From Romanomermis culicivorax (Eukaryota > Nematoda > Enoplea > Mermithida > Mermithidae), in assembly GCA_963922205.1 (NCBI GenBank), contig CAWUHX010000173.1:434001-498000 (forward strand): a DNA stretch of 64,000 nt. The letters are read 5' to 3'. The translations under genes and the position numbers were made by a program. The notes below the pieces were generated by a model. That model saw only the letters and a program-made list of their open reading frames with translations. It was not told the DNA's origin and did not search any database. Of the stretch, positions 22,501 through 34,500 are shown piece after piece; within the stretch, counting starts at the first letter, position 1; every line of letters begins with the position of its first letter.

Positions 22501-25500
22501 ATAAAAACCTGGAAAAATTTCATTTGTCAACCTGGAAAACCTGGAAAACACAGGGAATTTTTTTTCTCCAACTTTGTATGAACCCTGAGTATTGTTGTGG
22601 ATTGACTTTTTTGATAATAAAATGCATTTATATACAAAAAACCCCCGGAAATATCTTCTGAGAAAATTTGGTAACTTTGGAAAGTCAGCGTATTTTATTT
22701 TGGAGAACCTGTCTGTATGAACTCTGCGTCTTACTACCATTTATGTTTCAAACTTTTAGTGAAATTATTTCAACAATTTTTAGAAGTGTGTTTTTTAGCT
22801 CGACGCCGACTCGTTGACATCATGGTGCGAGCATTTTTCGAATGAATTTTTTGAAGATGACGCCACATTGACTTTATCGTTTCGCGCCGAAGATGGAGCA
22901 AAACGTTACAGTAGACTTTTTTGTTAACTCGTCTGATCTAATGTGGAACTTCTTTCTTTGTGATAATACTAACGAGATTTTTCTGCTTTGCTTCACCGAA
23001 CTTTTTTATGAAAACGTTGTGTGGAGCGGGCTCCTGAAGCCTTGTAGCCGCTGTTAAAAACAAAAACGAGCAAACTTAGTCTTCTTCAAAGCGACCAGGG
23101 CCTCCTATCACCCTTGGTAGGAGCTACTTCTCATTGCTCTGACCTATGTTTATTTTTAACGTCACTGCATCATATTTCGAAAGAATTTTTTTCGCAATCG
23201 TTTAAAAATTACCGATTTCCTCATCCACATAAGCGCTTTATTATCTACAAAGTTATAACCGTTTTGAGAATTTTCCAATGTTATCTCAAATTCTACAAGC
23301 TTAAACCTAATAAACAATCTTAATAATTACCACCATTATTGAGTGTCATCCTTACAATGCAGCTGCACAGATTTGTTGACTTAAGCTATTGGACGAACTT
23401 TAATTCCGCGTTACTTTCGAACAATGTTCGAAGCCGGAGTGACTGACCTGTATTATATGGTTAGATCGAGTAGTGATATGAGGCACCCGTCGTTGCTCGA
23501 ATGTGAAAGGGTGACTGTTGTTTCAACACACGATTCTCCCTATTATATGCAAGTAAGTTTACATTTTCTACTTGCTTTTTCTAAAAGAAATGTCCTTGAA
23601 AGTTGAATTTTAATAAGCCAAAAATTCGCATTGTTCAGGTACAATTAAAGCGAAGCAGATTTTTTATTTTTCTATAAACATTTGATCAAAATTCGAGTTA
23701 AGGCCCTGTCATACTTCACCGCGCGGCGCCGGTTGTTCTATTCATACTAAAAAGCGGCGCCGGCCGGCGCCGCGCGGTTTCGCCTTTGAAGTATGAATAG
23801 GTTTTTGTAATTTTTGCGGCGCCGCGCGGCGCCTCATCAGGTTTCAACTAAACCAATACACATTTTTTGAGAAGAGCAAAATCCAAAAGTAAAAAAGCGG
23901 CGCCGCCTGTTAGTATGAATAGGACAACCGGCACCACGCGGCGAAGTATGACAGGGCCTTTAGTCATCAATAATATTGTATTTTTCAAATTATGAACTGT
24001 TTTACTAAGAATTTTATTGTGAATACTCTAGCAAATTCATATTTATCGCTTGATTATTTTAGGTACAAACGAACGGCAGGCTAGTGTGCGAATTTGCATA
24101 TCCGATTGCTAACCACATCCAGACGCCCGACGACACCGCACCACGAATAAAGACATGGGACTTTTTGGTCATCGATCATATTGAATTGATCCCCAGGGAT
24201 GAACTAGTACGTTTTTGAGCGCGGTCGACCATCTTAGGCTGTAAAAATTGACTTCTGCCTTCGTTTTTAAGCAAAATCCTGCTATAATGCAAAATTTCGA
24301 TATGTGCAAAAGCGTCACTAGACATGGAATACTACCGGCCATCTTAAATTATTTGCGAGTAAGTTTTATGCATCGGATAATTAATTTCAAGTCTTGTGAA
24401 TCTGATTTCTATTCTGACGCAAGTTGCAAGTAAGTCAATGTAAAAGAAAAATCAACCCTACTGTGTGCATTTTCGAGTGATCTTGTATTTTCAAACTTAG
24501 GTTAAACATATCTTCCTTGTTCATCTTTAGTTTACAGCGTAGCTTTCTGTGAATAAACTAACCTACATGTTAATCGAGGAGCATCTGTCTGATAGCAGGT
24601 TTTTTTCTGCGCAGTACGAACTTTTTTTGGCCGTTCGGAAAATTTTTCGGACGTGTCTACTAAAGGCGTTTGAAAAGACGCAATCCGGTGTGATTTTAGA
24701 AAGTAAAAATCGATTTAGAAAACCTATAATATTCACTACAATTAAGCTGAAACATAGCCAAGAAGATGCCTACTTTCATTTCTTAGTTGTCTTTGATTGC
24801 TTCGTGTTATCTCACCTCTCATATTAGAGTTGGTAAAACTTTGGAAATATATGTAGTGAAAAGTAGAATTTTCAGATTGTAATGAATACGAACTCACGGA
24901 TTTTTCTCTAATTTCCTCATTCGTGTATTTTAAACCTGTGATCGCGCAACCAGTGGAATAGTGGTAAAAATTTTTAGTCAGTTATGCTAAGTGCAGGTGA
25001 TGACGTGCGGGCAAAACCCTGCTTGATGGCCCCAATAATTTGTAGCTTGAGCATCAAAAATCATTTGCTAAGAATCAGTGCTGGGCAATGGAAGAAGGTC
25101 TTGCTGGTTGGAGATTCAAAATTGTGGGTTGGTTTCGTTATTTTTGAATCTTAGTTGGTTGCTTGTCTTTAACATAAAATAATGATTTTTGCTACTTTGA
25201 CGGAATTTGCCATCTGCGTTTTTTGTGTTTTCTAGCTGGTTGACGGCAGTGTCTGGCTGTACGAAAACAGTACAGTACATTGCCCTGATCTGCAAAAGTG
25301 AAATTTTTCACAATTCTTTCGATTTCCTTCCAAAAATTCTTCTGGACATAAGTTTTTTCATTATAGACGAAACGGAAGTGAGATCGTTTTTTGTGCACGT
25401 TGACCAATTTTCCCTAAAGTGAATCTTTTAATTGTTGATTTGATGAACGCATCTTCCACCTTTAACTCGCAAAAATCTCAATTTTTGTGTTCCAGTTGCA

Positions 25501-28500
25501 CTTTTATTAGTTTTTGGCTGCTCTACAAGTGCGTCCTGTCCTTTTCTCGTGTTCTTACTCTGAGGTCGAATGCACTTCTCTATATAGAACTGTATTAATC
25601 CCTCGACGTTTACATAATACGTCCGTAAAACAGAAAATTATGGGAACTTATTTACCCTTATTGTCATACCTCCCCAAGGTCAGATTTTCCAGGTAGGGGT
25701 GAAGTTGAAAGTTTGTGGGGGTAGTGTAGCTAAATGTCCGCTAAACACTCCATTTTGTCTTAAAATTGGGCACCCAGTGATCAATTTTTAGGACATAAGG
25801 TAGGGGTAATACCCCCCTCATACCCCTCCCTATGGGGTTGTCTGCTTATTATAATTCACAGAATCGTCGTCTTATGATGTAAAATAATTTTCCGATTAAA
25901 ATATCTTCTAGAATTTTTATTAGCGTTACTTTACCGGCAGCGAGACGATCTAGGAACCATTTTTGTTCTGTTTATACTTACCTGCACGAATTTTTATTTC
26001 GTTCGAAACGAGAAAAGCTTCATTTTTTCGAACATTGCCGCAGTAGATGAAAATTTGCCGATTTTAAAATCTGAAAGTACCATCCAATTTATTGCAAATT
26101 GCTTTTGTTTATAGTTGTGTTACATTTTGGAACCGATGCAAGAATTGATGGCTCATTATCGAATACATGAACAGGCTCCGAATGGTCAGACGATGCTTTC
26201 GCCTCAAGAGTGTTTGAAGCGCGTGGCTTTCCAAAAATTTAATTTGTTGAATAGTACGTGCATTGATTTAATACTAGACAATGCATTTTTCGTTGCTTCA
26301 AATCGTTTGTCTTCAACACTCCTCAAAATCTTATCCAGCGTACTATACTTCACAACAAATTACATTTTCGCTCATCTTATGCTATTTCTTCATCTGAGTG
26401 AAAATATATCATTTGTACCATAAATTAGGAGGACGTATATGTTCTTCATCATTTGATTTCTGTAAACTCCGAACGAATTTTATCTGCTGGATTTTTATTC
26501 ATTCCAGTAATGTGAGTGCAATGAACAGTGCGCGGCTTAAAAGAAACCGTAGATAATCGAGCAAATTTTTGAACTGAATATAAACAAGTACAAACTGTTT
26601 ATCTGTGCATTTTGGTCTTGAACCTTGGCTGATCCCACAAGAGTAGATGCGGACGTGTCAATGTGTAGTATGCACATGTAAAAAATTTGTCATTTCTTTT
26701 ATCCTTTATAGGAGGTGCTCAGCCGTCTGCACAAGCTATGATGCCACCTGAAGGTAAGCATTTGATTTGAAGTGCGTTTATTATAAATCAATATAAAAAC
26801 GCTAATCATGAATGAGATAATTGTCTTGAGTAATTATTCATATGTTAAATGTCAGATTTTTTGCTGTTACTCTGCACGAAGCAAATGATGTGTTTTCACA
26901 ATCGTAGACGTTTCTTCGTAATGAAGAAATTCACAGGTGAAGAAAAGAATTGTTTGTGTGACCAATATTCTAGAACGTTCCGTTTTGTTCTCTTAATAGT
27001 TTAGTGCAATATTTTTCTAGAAATCTTTGACGTTATTAAGCTTCGATTGATACTCTAGAAAGTCTCACTTTCTCCGTTGGCAAATTCGCATCGTAAGGTT
27101 TGAAAATTCAGATTCGTGAGCATATAATGCATAATATGTTCGATTATTCTCTGGTATTTTCACGGTTTCTTCAGCAAATTATTCTACGCATTTTCTCATT
27201 AGAACAACCTAAGCAAACCAAACGAAGGAAACGGAAAGGTTCGAGTAGCGGTGGAACGACGACACCGACCGGCCCGGGTACCCAGCAAGGGAAGAAGAAA
27301 CCAGTTGCTTCCCCGTCGCCAGCTATAATGCCGCCAATGGGGATGTCGGCTTCTAACGTGGTATGGAATTTTGAATATTTTACTATTCATTAGTTCATTT
27401 TGTTAGGATATAAGCTGAATTTATCCTATAAAATTTAGTTTTTCGTTTGTAAATAAAAATTTATCCAGCAAGGTTTTGCAACGTAAAAAACGATATTTCT
27501 CATTTATTCATTGAAACACTTCCAGTGGCGCAATATTCCAAACGATTCATTATGGTACGATGAGCCTTCACTGTTTTACCCTAAAATCGTTTTGATTTTC
27601 ATTTTTCGATTATTTGATTTGGAATATGTTTTATCTTGAAGTGTTTTCTTAACTTGATATATTTTACTTGGAATGTAGAGCAATATTTCTTTTTCATTTT
27701 TTCTAATGTAAGTGAAACACGTTAAAAATTCTTGATAAGTATTCGTTAAAGATGAGTAAGAGTCCAAGTTACCTAAAAATCGGTGGGCGAAATTTTTGCA
27801 ATGTTTATGCAAAAATTTCCATTGAGAACGTTTAATTTAAAATTGTCTCGAGGCCGACATTCTAGCCGGGCTCGGGGACAGACATATAACATAACCATTC
27901 ATGAAACATTTTGAAGGTGATTCTTTTTTTGCCTACGATACTACAGAACATTAAAATTTTAAGAAAACTCATTACTAACTATAAGGAACTCATTCTTTTT
28001 CTGAAGAAACTGCATTGCACACATGCCTAGAGAAATTCTATCGGTTCATTCGGTATTGGTCAACCAAAAATTGGTTGGTTCCCAAATTGTTTTCGTGGTT
28101 GCCAAAGCCAAACTAGCGTAGGTAACTGGATGCTAGTAGATTTATCTCATAGAAATGGACAATCAAAAGGCGATTTCAGAGTTTATGCACTTTTTGAACG
28201 TTTGTACAAAAGAAAAATTAGTATCAAACTGTTGATATATTCATTTTTCCGTTCTGTTAGCTAGTCATTCAATCAAACTAAACCTTTGATCTGGTGGTGA
28301 ACTAGCTCACCTGTTGATGATGTCTCATCTGTGCCTGTACCTAATCTATATTTGCACCCTGCTGAACCCATTGTCCATGTATTGTTGCATAGATATTGTA
28401 TAAGCGGAATATTTATATACTATTACTTGTATTTATGTGCAGTTACACTGAATGAACGTATTTTCCTTTATTAATTCAGTGCATTTACCTGCTCAAAGTG

Positions 28501-31500
28501 TTAACAAGGCTGCTTATGGCTCTCAAAAAGTCACTGTAGCGTATTTTTAGCAACAAAAAATCTGTGTTTTAACAATGAAGCACGAAACGGAAATATTGGT
28601 ACTCGATACAGTATGAGAAAAAAATAAAAGTTGGAGAGATGCATTATGTATAAGATTGAAGAGGCATAAAAATCGATGATGATGACGGTAGAGACGGTTT
28701 AACCCGAACCTAGTGGGATATCTAGTTTGCAAATGGATTCATGAAATAGTTGTGATGCGCGATTAGGTCACCACAATTTGCTTAAAAGTGTAAGAAATTT
28801 TGAAATATTTGTTTTCTCCAAACGAAAAAAAAAAATTTTTTGAAAAAAAATTTATTTGAAGAAAATGTGTTACTGGTTTTTCCTAACTTTTGTTAAGTAG
28901 CACTCTGCAAGGCTCTTGCCTCAAAATTTATGAGTTTTCTAAAAATTTTCATGAAATGCGTTCATTCACTGACTTTTTAAATACTTGCATATAGAACCCG
29001 GGTATACCCGGGTACCCGAAATAACTGCACATAAATACAAGTAATAGTATAGGTTTCTTTAGGGTTTCGGGTACCCGAAACCCTAAAGACCGGGTACCCG
29101 GGTTCTAAAATTTTGAAAGTGTGAAGTGTGCCTTGAGTCAGACGTTCCCAAGGTCAGATTTTTCAGGTAGGGGTAAAGTTGATAATATTTGGAGGTAGTG
29201 TAAGCTAAATGTCCACTAAACACTTCATTTTGTCTAAAAATTAGGCAACCAGTGCTCAATTTTCAAGACTTTAGCTGGGGGTAATACCCCCTCATACCCC
29301 TCCCCATGGGGCAGTCTGGCTTGAGTGTAAGCCTAACCTAGGCCTACTGACTAAGTATAATAACAGTCAAAATAAATGATATTCATTAGGCATGCCACGA
29401 ATCATGTTCTTCTGAAAATATCGACTCCGCTTAATGAAAAATTCAACGCTTAGCATCTGGTTTTCGGTTGCGATTCTTCATGCGTTCCAGTCCTGAGCAA
29501 TGTTCTGATGTTTCCAATCAGCTGAGTAGGGCTGTCAACCAGCTAAAAACTCATAAAACTAGCTAAAAAAATGTTCATTTTCGCATATTTGTGCAAAACA
29601 ATCAGAATCACATCAATTTCGAGCTGAAACAGGGGAACCAAAATCCAAAAATCAGGTTATCAAAAATTCGGACTTTTCAAACAGCGCGGACGTCTGTCAT
29701 TGATCAGCGCTGCTGGTTCCGGTCTGCCTATGTTTCAAAATGTATGAAAGCTGGAACAATTTCACGCAATGGGTGACCAATAGCGTCTTAGCAGTTAGCA
29801 GCATAGCTAACAGTCGTTATTTTATCCTTCCTAATAGAAATTTTTAGATTATTTTCTATCGTATTATTCACTGAATCGTATTATGTTTATCAATCCAAAA
29901 GCTTAATTAAGTAAGGCGACAAAATCTTGTATTTCATTTCATATTCATCAATCATAAAGGTTTCGAAAGCACATTGTTCAAATGAATAATCTTACCACCC
30001 ATTGGTACATGATGTAATACGATACGACATGATACGATACCGTATGTCACCTGTTAAAAATGTCCCAGACACCGGCACTGGTGCCATCGTATCGGGCACT
30101 GAGTTATTTTGGCACAGATGACTTGACTAACCCTATCAACAGTGTATTAGTTACCTATGCATCGTAAAAGTGAATTTTTCGTGGAAATAAACAGTTCAAG
30201 ACATTTCTTTTATGAGAATAATAATGTGAGTGAAAATATAATTCATATTCAAAGTAAGGTTTTGATGATAGCTTCAAATTTGTCGTTATCAACATTATGG
30301 AGGATTGACCAAAGTGATTTCGGATTACAACAAACACCAGTCACTTTGAAGCTACGTTATCTAGTTTTGCTTTGGATAACTTCAAAATTAAACTGTCTTC
30401 AGAAAAGTTCAGGGTGGTGTTCGGAGATTTTTTCGGGCCAGGGTGTGTCCAAGGCATCAGGTTGGAAGGTTTACCACCTGCCCTCCATGTGCATGTATGT
30501 TCCGAAATTATTATTACCTGTAGATTTTAGTTGATTCTGCACTCCAGAATGTGATATTCCGCGGAAAAAAGCATTTTCGAAAATTTTCCAAATTCATATT
30601 ACTTTTAAAATACTACTGCACCGGAAAAAAAGTCGACGGACATCACCACTAGAGATGTAGCCGGTGGTATACTTTGACCGGGTCTAAAATTTTATGAATA
30701 ACGGGTTAGGGTCCCTGTATTCATAAAAAGGCTAAAGTCTATAGACCGGTTTATAGATCAAAGTCGAGAAAAACGGTATTCATAAAAAGTCTAAAAGTCG
30801 GTCTAAATCGGTCGACTTTTAGACCAAAAATTTAGCGTGCTACCCTAGCGGGCTAAATGTATTTAGACCAAAATTTTTCATTGAAATGGCTGCCTTCTTA
30901 AAATTTGGGTGTTGAGACGAGAAAGAGTTTTTCGTGATAAACGAGATTCCTTAGCTTTTAAACCAAAAATGCAAAGATTTCGTTTTGATCGTCAAGATAT
31001 ATTGAACATTACTGAATTGATTTGTGAAGATATTGAAAGTCCGACTCAGAGAAATTGAGCAATTCCTGCGATTTTGCAAGTTTGCATTGCTATACGGTGC
31101 TATTCTTGTAGGACAATTCAACCAACAGCATGTCGAACTATCCATAAAGTTACTGCTGCGATTTTATGCTATTTGCCACAGTATATCAGTTTTCCAAAAG
31201 GAGATCAAATTCAAAAAGTTGAATCTGATTTCACTCAAAAGCTGGTTTTCCTGGTAGGCATTCATGTTTTTCTCTAGAACTTTGAAATATGTGAGGACGG
31301 AATTCGTCAGACATGCGTACTCTGCTGTTCTAATAGCTGAGTTTCAATGATAGAAGTTTAAAATGATTTCGTTACTCTAGGTATAGTCGTTGTTCTATTG
31401 TTTCCCTTCTTTATGATTACATTGCAACGATTATTGCTTCCTCATCAGCTGTAAATCTTGGTCTGACGCTCATTGTACTGATCAGAGACCAACGAGATTT

Positions 31501-34500
31501 ATGACTGTCCGTTAATTTTTGTGTTTTTTACACCTGATCGAAACTATTTTTACCTTAATTTATCCAAACTTGGGGCTGAGGAATGGCGACGCTTATGCCC
31601 TTTGTTCAATGATCGACACAATATTTTGGAGTATTTTTTACTTTTATGCTTTATTTATAGATTTTAAAGGCATGTAAACTTATCTTACTTTCTCTCTTCA
31701 TTGATAGTTTTTGGAAGATATAATGACGATAAAATATTCGATCGAGCAATCAGGAATCAGTATTTTCTCTCATGGCATATCTAAACGTTTTGTATTTAAA
31801 TTTACGGTATGGGAAACCTTTTTTCTGAGCGTTTGAGTTTTTTGTTCCAGAATGCGGTAAACTAGACATCGATTTGTAGATCTCCCTGGGACCAACCCAA
31901 AAAGGTCTTTCAAAAAGTTCTATCTCAATTATTTATAGAGTTATGGCTACTAATATTCGATTCTATTAGTAATATCACAGTTTCTACTAGTCTTTTTCTG
32001 ACGGGCTAAAGTCTATAGATCGGTCTACATTAGGCAGCCAAAAAATCTTTTATGAATACAGACTTTAGCCCGGTCTAAATGTAGACTGGTCTATAGACAT
32101 TAGCTCGGTCTATAGACTTTAGACTTTAGCCTCCTTTATGAATACGGCCCCTGGTCCGGGCCTAAAATTTTATGAATAAATTTCGGGTTCGGGTGCGTTA
32201 TATTTTTCCACACGTTAATATGTGTAACATCATTCAAACGAGGGTTTTTTGTGCCAAAACATGGTTTTTGGCACAAAAAATTGATGACACAAAAATGACA
32301 GGGATGACAAAAAAATTTTGAGCATTTGTGCCAATTGTCACAAAATTTTCGACTGGCCCAACACTAAATTTGCTTGATTTTTAGACATTTTAGGGGCTGA
32401 AAGCGGAAATTTTTTCGGCGCTTCGCGCCGAGTCAATAAATATAATATTACCTACCTGTATTTGGCCCGAACGTGAACGAATTTTCTTCGAATAGTGTAT
32501 TTTTGTCATCGCAGCAAATTTTGTAGGCTGTAGTGACTGATAAATTAATAGAAATTCTTAATTTTCTCTTTTCATTCAGGGATTTTGATTTGAAACTGAA
32601 GTCCTTGTTTTTTGTATTTAATTGATTCAAATATAAAAGTCGATTTTGCTAGTACAATGTTTCAATCAGGGTTGCGCAGGATTTTTTCATGAGGGGGCGG
32701 ACTAAATTTTCTTACTGAATAGCCCCATGGGCCGTACTCATAAAAAGGCTAAAGTCTATAGACCGAAATCGAGAAAAAATGGTACCTATTCATAAAAGGT
32801 CTAAAGTCTAAAAGTCGGTCTAAATCGGTCGACTTCTAGACTAAAAATTTAGCCTGCCTCCCTAGCGGGCTAAATGTATTTAGACCAAAATTTTTCATTG
32901 AAGTGGTTGCTTTTTCGAAATTTTGGGTGTTGAATATCAAAGGGCATTGAGGCGGGAAGGAGTTTTCCGAGATGTACGGAATCCCTTAGCTTTGTCTGAT
33001 AGAAACTCATGCTGAGATTTGGTTTGTCAAGATGTATTCATCGTTATTAGTTTTTGTGTTTTTTGCACATGGTGAAAGCTATTTTAACTTAATTTATTCA
33101 AATTTGCAAGTGAGGCATGGCAAATCTTATGCCCTTTGTTCAATGATCAACATAATATTTTGGAGTATTTTTTACTTCTATGCTTCATTTATAGATGTGA
33201 AAGGCATATAAAAGCACTTTTCTCTTATTAAAATTAATGGTTTGGGAAACTTCCTTTCTGGGCATTTGAGTTTTTTGTTCCAAAATGCGGCAGACTGGGC
33301 ATCGTTCTGTAGATCTCCCCGAGACCAACCCAAAAACATCTCTCAAGAAGTTCTATCTTAATTATTTATAGATTCTATTAGTAATATCACAGTTTCTACA
33401 AGTCTTTTTCTAACGGGCTAAAGTCTATAGACCGGTGTGCATTTAGACAGTCAAAAAAATCTTTTATGAATACAGACTTTAGCCCGGTCTAAATGTAGAC
33501 CGGTCTATAGACTTTAGACTTTAGCCTCCTTTATGAATACGGCCCCAGAAAATGTTGATTTTACGCGATACTGTATGCATGCTGCCTCAACGGGGGAGGG
33601 GGGCATCTGCCCCCGCCCCCCGCCCCCCCTTGCGCACGGCCCTGGTTTCAACTAAAAATTTGCATAATTTTCGACTTAATTTCCTCCAGAATCCTTGCAT
33701 CGCTAATAGAAAGATATTCGTAGATGAAAGTTGAATTAAAATATGAACTTCCTTAACAATGCTACAGAGTTATTTAAATTTTCGCAGTATTTCATTTTTT
33801 GAGTCGTAAACCGTTTTCTTGCTCAGTTTTTCCTCATCTAATTGACGTGGTTGGTTGAAAAATAGGTTGGACGTGATCTTAACATAAATTAATGCGCTAA
33901 ACGTAGCTTTAAATACGTATATTTTTGTCAAACTTTTGGTGTGAACCCTTTTTGCAGTTTTCAGTATGTTTCTAGCAGAAATTTTTTTTTGTGCCATTGG
34001 CACACATTTTTGGTCTCCTGTGCTAATTGGCACAATTATCCGTGCACAAAAAACACTGATTCAAACGGGTGTGAGAGATCTTTCTTCAATCGTATGGTTT
34101 TTGGTTGAGACACAATGAATGGATTCGCGTCATTAATATTTATAATCTTTCGTGATTCATGAAATATTATATACTGACTAAGCACCTCTATAATTCATTT
34201 TTGATATTTGGACAAATATTATTGATAAACATCTAGATTGAAAAGACGACATCTAGAAGGAAGAACGATTAAAAAGCTGTTATTCGTTAAATATAGCTTG
34301 ATTGCTGTAGATTTTAAATCTAAGTAAGTCTCGCAGATAATCTAAGCAATAAAGTGTTGATTTGTTACTTTTCATATTTCAATAGTTAACTAGTCTGTCA
34401 TCACGTTCTGTAACGTGTTTTCAGCTAAAGGACTTTGTATAGACCAGACCCTGATTAGAATTGTAACAATTTATTTGGTTCCGGGTCTAAAATTTTGTTA

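Larger units (their letters stand above)
11028..22798 (+). other. LDB intron 2 (11.8 kb) filled with mobile DNA
   Basis: The intron is phase 0. It holds MITEs at 11370, 18534 and 19443, a full hAT at 15292-18260, an inverted-repeat element at 19009-19421, and a TIR element at 20554-22586 that itself holds a minisatellite foldback. Stretches at 11760-15290 and 19650-20550 show only AT-rich sequence and faint repeat remnants. No host exon was seen inside. Confidence 0.7.
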
